Below, in pieces: positions 9,160-17,769 of a DNA stretch of 38,130 nt. Positions within the stretch are counted from its first letter, which is position 1. Every line of letters begins with the position of its first letter. This stretch comes from Methylotenera sp. (lineage in GTDB: Bacteria; Pseudomonadota; Gammaproteobacteria; Burkholderiales; Methylophilaceae). Location: NCBI GenBank assembly GCA_014378495.1, contig JACMNP010000188.1:1-38130 (forward strand), written 5' to 3'. The notes below the pieces were generated by a model, which was not told the DNA's origin, ran no database searches, and saw nothing but the letters and a program-made list of their open reading frames with translations. Made by a program: the position numbers and the translations under genes.

Positions 9160-9193
9160 AACGCCAGCTATAAAAATTAGTATGGCTGGCGTT
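9160..9193. other. Stem-loop after the oxidase gene (possible attenuator or terminator, no clear T-tract)
   Basis: Perfect 9-bp arms aacgccagc (9160-9168) and gctggcgtt (9185-9193). Confidence 0.5.
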
Positions 9194-9307
9194 GTTAATC
9201 CATTGCATGTTTTACGTCTAAGTGCGTTGTCGAACAGACTGTGAGCGTCAACTGAAAGATGATAAATTTCCAAGCTTTTGCTTGAATATAATGAAAAGGA
9301 TTTCACC

Positions 9308-9559
9308 ATGCAAACAGAACAGTTAAAAGTAACAGGAATGACCTGCGGAGGCTGTACAAGTAGGGTTACAAGCGCATTAAAGGCCGTTAATGGAGTAAGT
9401 GATGTCGCTGTTTCTTTATCCGACAGTCAAGCAACAGTGCAATATGATGAAAAGTTAACCTCACCCGAACAATTAAAATCAGTGGTATTAGAAGCTGGTT
9501 ATGGAGTAGGTACATCTGATAACACACAGCAACCTGAAGGTAAAGGCTGTTGCGGATAA
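9308..9559 (+). CDS. copZ: Heavy-metal-associated (HMA) domain copper chaperone, CopZ-like
   Basis: MQTEQLKVTGMTCGGCTSRVTSAL...; GMTCGGC metal site; ATG 9308 preferred over the track start at 9278. Confidence 0.85.
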   Translation: MQTEQLKVTGMTCGGCTSRVTSALKAVNGVSDVAVSLSDSQATVQYDEKLTSPEQLKSVVLEAGYGVGTSDNTQQPEGKGCCG

Positions 9560-9587
9560 TGGCTTTAATATTTAGGAGTGAAATGTC

Positions 9588-11918
9588 ATGACTGTGAGTA
9601 GCCTAGTACTGCAAGAGCTGAAAGATCCTGTCTGCGGCATGAAGGTGACCGAACAATCTCCTAACGTATTCAATTACAAAGGTAAGCCAGTTTACTTTTG
9701 TAGTGCTGGTTGCAAAGCTAAGTTTGTGGCTGATCCAGCAAAATATTTAGTAGCAGATTTAAGCGCCAGCAACACAGTTTTAGAATCAAAACCCACTCAA
9801 TCCGAACTTACTTCAACAGGTACAATTTATACCTGCCCGATGCACCCAGAAGTTCGCCTTGATCATGCTGGGGTATGTCCTAAATGTGGCATGACACTAG
9901 AGCCAGAAATGCCTACTCTGGATAATGGTGAAAGCCCAGAGCTAATGGATTTTAAGCGTCGTTTTATTTGGACGCTACCACTGACTATTATTGTTACATT
10001 CTTAGCTATGCTAGGTCACCGTTTACAGTGGTTTGAAATGGCTACGCAAAGCTGGATAGAGCTCCTACTGTCATTACCTATTGTATTATGGGCAGGCTGG
10101 CCATTCTTTGAGCGTGGTTTTCAATCTGTAGTGAATCGCAGCCCTAATATGTGGACGTTGATTGGATTAGGCACTTCTGCAGCATTTATTTACAGCGTTG
10201 TCGCCACAATCATACCAAATGTTTTTCCTGCATCGTTTATGGCGATGGGTCGTGTCTCCGTTTACTTTGAAGCAGCCGCTGTAATTATTTCCTTAACGCT
10301 GCTTGGCCAAATTTTAGAACTCAAAGCACGATCACAAACTTCTGCTGCGATTAAATCATTACTTGGCTTATCCCCTAAAACAGCTCGTAGAATTAATGCA
10401 GATGGTATTGAAGAGGATATTCCTCTCACGCACGTCCATGTAGGCGACCTGCTACGTATACGACCAGGAGAAAAAATCCCTGTCGATGGTGTGGTGACAG
10501 AAGGTAGTAGCGCAGTAGATGAATCCATGCTTACTGGTGAACCGATGCCAGTCACTAAAAGCATTGGTGATAAGCTCATTGGCGCAACACTTAATACAAA
10601 CGGCGCATTGATCATGCGCTCAGAAAAAGTAGGTTCGCAAACGGTGTTGGCCAGTATCGTACAGATGGTCATTCAAGCTCAACGCTCTAAAGCACCTATG
10701 CAACGCATGGCGGACCAAGTGGCCGGCTACTTCGTTGTCACTGTCGTTAGCATTGCACTCATCACTTTCTTTGTTTGGGGCTTCTTAGGACCAGAGCCAA
10801 GCTGGGTCTATGGTCTGATTAATGCTGTGGCGGTGCTTATTATTGCCTGCCCATGTGCATTAGGGCTCGCAACACCTATGTCCATCATGGTCGCCACCGG
10901 TAAAGCCGCAACGCAGGGTGTGTTATTCCGAGACGCAGCAGCTATCGAAAACTTCCGTAAAGTAGATACATTAATCGTAGACAAGACTGGCACGCTAACA
11001 GAAGGAAAGCCGCGATTTAATCTAGCCATAGCATCGTCAGGTTACACGGAAGACGAAGTGTTACGTTTAGCAGCCAGTCTTGATCAAGGAAGTGAGCATC
11101 CATTAGCAGATGCTATTGTTAAGGCAGCACATGAACGAAGCCTAATACTTGATAAGGTAGATGGTTTTGAGTCCAGCACAGGCATAGGTGTACGTGGTAG
11201 TGTCGGTAGCAAACAATTAGCTTTAGGTAATACGGCTCTCATGACTCAGCTCAATGTGCAAATCGAATCATTAAAACTAACGGCAGAAGAATTACGTACC
11301 ACAGGGGCTAGCGTTATGTATCTAGCTGTCGATGGTAAGCCAGCAGGTTTGCTATCTGTCTCAGACCCAATTAAGGAAAGCACGACTGAAGCATTGACTA
11401 CTTTAAAATCATCTGGCATGCGTGTCATCATGGCGACAGGTGATGGTTTACTCACAGCGAAATCAGTTGCAGCCAAGCTGGGGATTGATGAATTTTATGG
11501 CGAGGTTAAACCTGCCGACAAATTAGCATTGGTAGATAAATTGCAGCGCGAAGGCCGGATTGTGGCAATGGCAGGCGATGGTATTAATGATGCACCTGCT
11601 CTTGCTAAGGCGAATGTAGGTGTGGCAATGGGTACTGGCACTGATGTGGCGATGAATAGTGCTCAGGTAACACTCGTTAAGGGCGACTTGCGCGGCATTG
11701 CACAAGCTCGCGAGATTTCTGTACAAACCATCGCAAATATGAAACAGAATTTAGGCTTTGCCTTCGTATATAACGCACTAGGAGTGCCACTGGCTGCGGG
11801 AGTTCTTTACCCATTCACTGGTTGGTTACTCTCACCTATGATTGCCGCCTTAGCAATGAGTTTAAGTTCAGTTTCTGTGATTACTAATGCATTACGTTTG
11901 AGAAACTCTCACACATAA
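9588..11918 (+). CDS. copA: P1B-type copper/silver-translocating ATPase with N-terminal YHS and heavy-metal-binding domains
   Basis: DPVCGMKV...[77 protein letters not shown]. Confidence 0.93.
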   Translation: MTVSSLVLQELKDPVCGMKVTEQSPNVFNYKGKPVYFCSAGCKAKFVADPAKYLVADLSASNTVLESKPTQSELTSTGTIYTCPMHPEVRLDHAGVCPKCGMTLEPEMPTLDNGESPELMDFKRRFIWTLPLTIIVTFLAMLGHRLQWFEMATQSWIELLLSLPIVLWAGWPFFERGFQSVVNRSPNMWTLIGLGTSAAFIYSVVATIIPNVFPASFMAMGRVSVYFEAAAVIISLTLLGQILELKARSQTSAAIKSLLGLSPKTARRINADGIEEDIPLTHVHVGDLLRIRPGEKIPVDGVVTEGSSAVDESMLTGEPMPVTKSIGDKLIGATLNTNGALIMRSEKVGSQTVLASIVQMVIQAQRSKAPMQRMADQVAGYFVVTVVSIALITFFVWGFLGPEPSWVYGLINAVAVLIIACPCALGLATPMSIMVATGKAATQGVLFRDAAAIENFRKVDTLIVDKTGTLTEGKPRFNLAIASSGYTEDEVLRLAASLDQGSEHPLADAIVKAAHERSLILDKVDGFESSTGIGVRGSVGSKQLALGNTALMTQLNVQIESLKLTAEELRTTGASVMYLAVDGKPAGLLSVSDPIKESTTEALTTLKSSGMRVIMATGDGLLTAKSVAAKLGIDEFYGEVKPADKLALVDKLQREGRIVAMAGDGINDAPALAKANVGVAMGTGTDVAMNSAQVTLVKGDLRGIAQAREISVQTIANMKQNLGFAFVYNALGVPLAAGVLYPFTGWLLSPMIAALAMSLSSVSVITNALRLRNSHT

Positions 11919-11945
11919 AATGGAGCTTTATAAGTTTAACTTGAA

Positions 11946-12052
11946 TTCACAGTCCGCTTTGGGCCGTTAGCTCCAGATTAGATCGTCTGCATTTGGGAAG
12001 CATATAAGCGGAATATTCAATTTTGATAAAACGGCCCAAAGCTGACTGTGAA
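11946..12052. repeat. MITE-like palindromic dispersed repeat, copy A
   Basis: Terminal inverted repeat ttcacagtccgctttgggccgtt (11946-11968) versus aacggcccaaagctgactgtgaa (12030-12052), 22/23 identical; core shared with the copy near 15081. Confidence 0.8.
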
Positions 12053-12056
12053 AGGT

Positions 12057-14906
12057 TTAAGCAAATAATTTTTGAATCAATTCATGAATAGGAACAGGCT
12101 TAGAAAAGAGATAGCCTTGACCATAATCACAACCTGAATTGATTAAAATCTTTTTTTGCTCCTCTGTTTCTATGCCTTCAGCAATCACTTTGATGCCCAG
12201 TTTATGAGCCATGACGATAATGGCCTCACAGAGAATGGCATCATTGGAATCTTCAGATAAATTTGAAACAAATGATCGATCGATTTTCAAGTAATCAATA
12301 TCATATTTTTTTAAATAGGATAAGGAAGAATATCCTGTACCAAAGTCGTCTAGCGATAACTCTATGCCAGCATTTTCAAAATCTACCAATAACTTGTTAG
12401 TAGCATTACTGTTTGACATCAACAAGCCCTCAGTAATTTCTATGACCAGACTGTTACCAGGCAAGCCTAACCCTTTGAGATGATCGAACCAATTGGTATG
12501 TGAATGCTTCACTTTTTGAAACTGCACTGGCGATTTATTGATACTGATTTTAAATTCAGGATCGTATTGATTTCTGATGATTGCTAACTGCTTTGTGGCT
12601 TCGCGAAAAACCCAATCACCGACATCATGAATTAAACCCGTCTCTTCAGCTAGTTTTATAAAGTCAACTGGGCTGACCATGCCATGTATAGGATGTAACC
12701 AACGAATCAATGCTTCTGCCTTTTGCACATGACCTGTGCTTAATTCCACAATAGGTTGATAATGCAGACTAAATTGCTGCTTTGTAATAGCGGAGTGCAA
12801 GTCATTTAACATGCTCATTCTGGCTTTTGCTAAGGATTGCATGATAGGCGTAAAGTAGCTTGAACGATTACGCCCTTCTTTTTTAGCGTTATACATCGCC
12901 TGGTCAGCATGCTTAATCAAATCATCAGCAACAGTCGCATCTTCAGGGAAAAACGCGATACCAATACTAGCTGAAAGATGCACCACTTCATCATTAAGAT
13001 TAAATGGCTTAGATATTTGATATAGTATTTCCTGTACTACACGCTCTACACTTTCGATATCATTAAGCTCAGAAAGTATTATGACGAATTCGTCACCACC
13101 CAATCTGGCCACCGTGTCTGTTAGCCTGACAATCCTTGTTAGACGAGTACTCGTCTCTTTGAGTAGTGCATCACCTATATTATGCCCAAGCGTATCGTTA
13201 ACGGTTTTGAAATAATCAAGATCTAAAAAAAGTAAAGCAAGCTTGGAGTTTGATCGGGTTACAAGTTTTATATCTTGTATCAATCGATCAATCAGTAAAC
13301 GACGATTTGGCAACCCTGTTAATTCGTCGTAAGAAGCCTGTTGCAACAACAGATCTTCAGCAGCTTTCTTTTGCGTTATATCTGAAAAGATAGATACGTA
13401 ATGGTGTACTGAGTTTTCTTTATCAAAGATCGTATTAATAGTCAGCCATACAAAATATAACTCGCCATTCTTGTGCTGCAGTTTCATTTCCCCCTGCCAT
13501 TGACCTAGGGTAGTAAAGTCTTGAAGCATCGGTTGGTAGGTAGTTTTATCCAGATGATTGAAACTAAATTCACTATAGTGTTTAAAAGCGACATCTTCTA
13601 GTTGATATCCTGAAATTTTGGTAAATGCTGGATTGATGCTGATGATGAGGCCCTGATGATCCGTGATGATGATTCCCTCACTGGTATTTTCATATACCAT
13701 TGCAGAAAGTTGCATTGAATCTGCGATCTGCCTAGAGGCTGTGATATCTTCAATGATAGACCATATACTCTCTACCCCAAATTCATCAGTGATGATTGCG
13801 CCATTTAATCTGAAGGGGATCAGTCGACCATCTTTATGAATATATTCTTTTTCATAGGGGCCATACTTACCTATTTTCTTCAAAGATACTAGCTGCTCAT
13901 CTTCTTGATCAGTATATTTTTTTGGTGTGATATCCCAATAACTTAGCTCTTTGATTTCCTCTAACGTATAGCCTACCATGTCTAAAAATGCTTGGTTCGC
14001 CGTCATATAAGTGCCCTCCATAGAGGTGCGCAACATCCCTAATGGCGATAGGGTGAACATGGCATTGAATTTTTCTTGGATGGTTTCTTCCCAAGATTTT
14101 CGGATTGTAATATCTCGCTCAGTTCCCGCTATAGCTTCAATTTCACCAGATGCATCTACAATGGGAGTTAATATGTATTCATAAAATAAGGTCGAGCCGC
14201 CATTAAATTTATATTGAGTCTCTCCACGTATTTCATTTTTTTCTTGAATGACTTTTTTAAACGCTAAATCCCATTCATTGCCTTTTATTTCCTCAAAATC
14301 TGTAATGCTCTTACCCAATATGTTTTTTGGATCCTGCCTTAATTGATCTGCCATTGCTTTGTTCACAAATATGATATTGCCGTCTTTATTAAGAATGTAA
14401 TTATGGTCAGGTGAGATTTCTAATACAGTTTCAAACAATTTAATTTGTTGATTTTTATGATTGGCAAATACATCCACTGACTCCGCAAGAACCTGATCAA
14501 TACTTTCATTGAATCGATTAATTTCATTAATGTTGGTTGATTTGGCAAGTTGGGGATGTTTCTCCCATTGTTTAAGTACACTGGCTCTTAAAGCTCGAAA
14601 CTCAGAAACCACTTCCTGAACGCTAAACCCTGATTTAAATCTAGCCTCACCATGGCTAGTTCCTTTTTCATTCATTTTTGTTGATTCAGCTCCAGGATTA
14701 TCCGACTTTCCTACTGATTTATTTTGTTGTTGCTTTTCAGATTGGGGGGACATCAGGTCTTTTGATATGGTAATAAGCATTTCTTTGGCATGATCTCTTA
14801 ATTCTTCTTTATTAAGCTCTTTGGTACCTTCTAGAGAGTTTGCAAATTCTTCCCACTCCTGAAGAATGGGTTCCATATTTTGGGTAATAAAATCGGCTAA
14901 ATTCAT
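12057..14906 (-). CDS. PAS-GGDEF-EAL c-di-GMP turnover protein with an RsbRD-N-like N-terminal domain
   Basis: 949 aa; several PAS modules, RLGGDEF, EALIRWLHP, DFGTGYSSLSYLKKYDIDYLKIDRSFV. Confidence 0.92.
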   Translation of the reverse strand: MNLADFITQNMEPILQEWEEFANSLEGTKELNKEELRDHAKEMLITISKDLMSPQSEKQQQNKSVGKSDNPGAESTKMNEKGTSHGEARFKSGFSVQEVVSEFRALRASVLKQWEKHPQLAKSTNINEINRFNESIDQVLAESVDVFANHKNQQIKLFETVLEISPDHNYILNKDGNIIFVNKAMADQLRQDPKNILGKSITDFEEIKGNEWDLAFKKVIQEKNEIRGETQYKFNGGSTLFYEYILTPIVDASGEIEAIAGTERDITIRKSWEETIQEKFNAMFTLSPLGMLRTSMEGTYMTANQAFLDMVGYTLEEIKELSYWDITPKKYTDQEDEQLVSLKKIGKYGPYEKEYIHKDGRLIPFRLNGAIITDEFGVESIWSIIEDITASRQIADSMQLSAMVYENTSEGIIITDHQGLIISINPAFTKISGYQLEDVAFKHYSEFSFNHLDKTTYQPMLQDFTTLGQWQGEMKLQHKNGELYFVWLTINTIFDKENSVHHYVSIFSDITQKKAAEDLLLQQASYDELTGLPNRRLLIDRLIQDIKLVTRSNSKLALLFLDLDYFKTVNDTLGHNIGDALLKETSTRLTRIVRLTDTVARLGGDEFVIILSELNDIESVERVVQEILYQISKPFNLNDEVVHLSASIGIAFFPEDATVADDLIKHADQAMYNAKKEGRNRSSYFTPIMQSLAKARMSMLNDLHSAITKQQFSLHYQPIVELSTGHVQKAEALIRWLHPIHGMVSPVDFIKLAEETGLIHDVGDWVFREATKQLAIIRNQYDPEFKISINKSPVQFQKVKHSHTNWFDHLKGLGLPGNSLVIEITEGLLMSNSNATNKLLVDFENAGIELSLDDFGTGYSSLSYLKKYDIDYLKIDRSFVSNLSEDSNDAILCEAIIVMAHKLGIKVIAEGIETEEQKKILINSGCDYGQGYLFSKPVPIHELIQKLFA

Positions 14907-14985
14907 TTTTATGTTTATAGACTTTCATAGTTCATATTAGAGTTTTCTTTATGATTCTAATATCGAACAATTACTATTTAAATTC

Positions 14986-15001
14986 TGTACGTTATCGTAC
15001 A
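14986..15001. promoter_or_regulatory. Short palindrome tgtacgttatcgtaca upstream of the GGDEF-EAL gene
   Basis: 6+4+6 inverted repeat about 80 bp upstream of the minus-strand start. Confidence 0.35.
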
Positions 15002-15080
15002 AATATGATGAGATAGAGTTGATATGTGTCATAAAGACATCAGGCCATCAATTTTTAGAATAAAAATGGGCTTACTTCAA

Positions 15081-15185
15081 ATGTCTGCTCAGGGCCGTTT
15101 TATCAAAAATGAATCGTCCGCTTCTATGCCTTTAAAAAGTAGACTGTGTAATCTGGAGCTAGCAGCCCCTTTGCGGTCCTTCCTG
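15081..15185. repeat. Dispersed palindromic repeat, copy B (opposite orientation, diverged)
   Basis: Reverse complement contains tagctccagatta...aagcggacgattcatttttgataaaacggccc, aligning with copy A tagctccagatta...aagcggaatattcaattttgataaaacggccc; boundaries approximate. Confidence 0.7.
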
Positions 15186-15317
15186 GATTGCTTAGTAAAA
15201 CCATTCTTTCAGTAAATCATTTCTTGTGAAGTTGGATGATGTGTATGTTCGTTTTCTCACATACATCAGTAATAACAGCACGTATATATCTGTAGGTTAA
15301 CAATTTGGAGTTGTACC

Positions 15318-15852
15318 GTGAAAAGTTTATTTTTAAAAGTTTTTTTTCAGCCTGATTACCTTATTTACTCAGGTTGCTGTCGCTGGCTCAGTCGCTAAGG
15401 TAATGGTGTTGGACTTCCCACTTAACGACCTCACAGACTTACCGAATCCTCCGGAAGAGCTGGCCAGAATTTCAAGTTTCAATATCGCATTTAAGCAGAA
15501 GCTCGTTGATGATGGCGCAGAAATTGTGCCAGTGAGTGACCAGATTATTGCAATGGCGGCAGAACAGTCTGCCACTTATTTATTTGATCATACCGATATT
15601 GCGGCAGACCTAGCTAAGAGTAGCGGAGCTGATTATATACTGATAGGTGTGGCTATGAAGCCCACCTATTTGTTTGTCTACCCAAGATTATTGCTTGTAG
15701 ATGTTAAAACAAATCGCAAGGCATTTACCGCTTACGTACAGATGGAGGGATCCTGGTTAGATAAACACACCACAGAAAGCAGCGCAAAAAGACTCGCAGG
15801 CAAGGTAAGCGAAGAACTTAAGAGATTATTAGCTAAAAAGAATAATACTTAG
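15318..15852 (+). pseudogene. DUF2380-like secreted protein, frameshifted at an 8-T run within its signal peptide (intact downstream ORF 15403-15852)
   Basis: GTG 15318 reads MKSLFLKVFF then shifts; removing one T from 15340-15347 gives MKSLFLKVFFSLITLFTQVAVAGSVAKVMVLDFPLND..., a continuous signal peptide plus the track ORF. Confidence 0.6.
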
Positions 15853-16173
15853 CATTTAGAATGCGCAATTGAAACTTCCAACAGCAAAATAACTTTACTA
15901 AAGTAACGCAAATGAACGTCTGCTAGGGGCGATACTCGCCTCATAATCATTTAATTAGCTCGCCACAAAGCTGCCCTTGGCAAAATCAAGATATATTTAA
16001 ATCCCTGTTTTTCCCTGTTCCAAAATTCATAGTTTTAACTAATATGGAATATTTACGCACTAGGATGAGGGGTTTCATTGAATTTTTAGCTGAATTTAAT
16101 TGGAATAACCTGTAAAATTCGCTGTTACCAGGGAAAGACAACCTTGCTGTAGACTCACAGCACCGCCAATACT

Positions 16174-16212
16174 AAAAAAGCCCTATAAGCCAACAGCTTA
16201 TAGGGCTTTTTT
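16174..16212. terminator. Strong bidirectional intrinsic terminator
   Basis: 17-bp perfect stem aaaaaagccctataagc / gcttatagggctttttt with loop caaca. Confidence 0.88.
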
Positions 16213-16235
16213 ACTTTTTAGTCTGGTAGCAAATT

Positions 16236-16790
16236 ATGCTGAAACTTCCAGTTTATGCTAGTAATGGTATGTACTACTTTCATACTAGATATGAGTATCA
16301 CCAAGTCAAACGGTCATTGAGCACTAGAGACCCTACAATTGATATGATTAGAGCCTTAGAGCTTCTAAAAGTGATTGATATGACCATTGCCTCAAGAAAA
16401 TCAAAAAATACGAGATAAACCTTGCTAGAGGTGTATTCAAATCAAATGGTAGAGAAGACCATGCCGATATGATGGATGCCCTAGCCAACATAGATAGAAT
16501 TGGTTTAAAAGTCGAGCATACCAGCCCCCCGCTCCACATGCATAGGGAAGAATCATTGAAATCACCTATTGGTCTACGACTCCCTGAAGTGGTAGAAAAG
16601 TGTTTCAATCTCAAAAAACAATTGAAACAAGCTACAGCTATGTCATATAAAAAGATTGTGAATGACTTTGCTGGCTAAGCAGGTAATCAATACATCAGTG
16701 AATATGATAGTTCCGACATTACTAGATATATGGACCACCTAGCTACTTTTAATGACCCTAGAACCATAGATAAAAAAGTTGGCATAAACC
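16236..16790 (+). pseudogene. Degraded phage-type (tyrosine recombinase) integrase remnant
   Basis: N-terminal fragment YYFHTRYEYHQVKRSLSTRDPTIDMIRALELLKVID; frameshift near 16400 into IKKYEINLARGVFKSNGREDHADMMDALANI; in-frame stop at 16676-16678, then AGNQYISEYDSSDITRYMDHLATFNDPRTIDKKVG; no catalytic domain seen. Confidence 0.7.
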
Positions 16791-16935
16791 CCAGTCATTT
16801 CTTTAGTTTCGATTCCAGCGTTTGCGGAAAAATGGTCGAAGTCCCAATTACTTTTACTTCATATACAGATAAACGTGAAATTAAATATGCTATTAGTAGC
16901 AAAGAGTAGTCATTGTATTAATCCTAAGCTTAAAT

Positions 16936-16967
16936 AAAAATGGCGCATCATAAGATGCGCCATTTTT
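16936..16967. terminator. Bidirectional intrinsic terminator
   Basis: aaaaatggcgcatc / gatgcgccattttt, 14-bp stem with 4-nt loop. Confidence 0.88.
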
Positions 16968-16985
16968 ATTTGTACTAAATAATGC

Positions 16986-17687
16986 TTAAGTATTTTTTCT
17001 ATTACGGCGTGATGCTACACCCACTAGACCTAGCCCAGAGAGCAATAATGCATATGTTTCAGGTTCTGGCACGGCGGCTACAGTAGCAATATTAATATTG
17101 TCATATAGTTTTCCACCGCTCAATATAATTCCACTGACCCCGTTTACAGAGCCTGACGTGATGATTGCGCCTGGATTAGCGTAGCTGTCGAAACTAACGG
17201 TAGATAAAGTTTTACCTGATACATCCAAAAATATAAACGAAGCATTATAAATGCCGAACTGGCTATTATCTAATTGGGCAGAGAATGAAGTTAGATTTTG
17301 TGCAGTATCAAATTTAATGAATACTTGATCGAATAATGCATTTAGCGCGTTAGTGCCAGAAGGTGCAACGCCGTGATTAAAAGATAATGGATTATTTACT
17401 TTAATATTACTATCGGAATAGGCTTCCCAATGCGTTTGGCCTGGAATTGGCTGATTAGTATTGATATCCAAAATCTCATAGCCATCTGCATCTAAGTCAG
17501 CAGTTAAAAAGCCACTCAAAAATGATACATTTGCATAAGGATTCACAGCTGAATCATTGGCAGAAGTGCCGCTCGCTACTCCATCAAAATTAAAATTATA
17601 ATCTGCATGTGCTTGTACTGAGAAAATACTCAAAGCTAATATTGCTGAGGTTGTAGCGTTACGTAATATGTTGATGTTTTTAATCAT
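16986..17687 (-). CDS. PEP-CTERM sorting domain-containing secreted protein
   Basis: Signal peptide and C-terminus VPEPETYALLLSGLGLVGVASRRNRKNT. Confidence 0.93.
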   Translation of the reverse strand: MIKNINILRNATTSAILALSIFSVQAHADYNFNFDGVASGTSANDSAVNPYANVSFLSGFLTADLDADGYEILDINTNQPIPGQTHWEAYSDSNIKVNNPLSFNHGVAPSGTNALNALFDQVFIKFDTAQNLTSFSAQLDNSQFGIYNASFIFLDVSGKTLSTVSFDSYANPGAIITSGSVNGVSGIILSGGKLYDNINIATVAAVPEPETYALLLSGLGLVGVASRRNRKNT

Positions 17688-17716
17688 TTTAAACTCACTT
17701 TTAGGTAGTTAGAACT

Positions 17717-17746
17717 GCTGCTTAACATCACTAGATGTTAAGCAGC
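17717..17746. other. Stem-loop between the alkaline phosphatase and PEP-CTERM genes
   Basis: 13-bp perfect stem gctgcttaacatc / gatgttaagcagc, 4-nt loop, no U-tract on the minus strand. Confidence 0.65.
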
Positions 17747-17769
17747 TTATTCAATTATTTAAGATGGTT

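Noticed and set aside
10262-10672. 136-aa minus-strand ORF inside copA
   Set aside because: Antisense shadow of a well-supported P-type ATPase; no independent coding signal
15024-15215. 63-aa plus-strand ORF
   Set aside because: Overlaps dispersed repeat copy B; translation has no recognisable features
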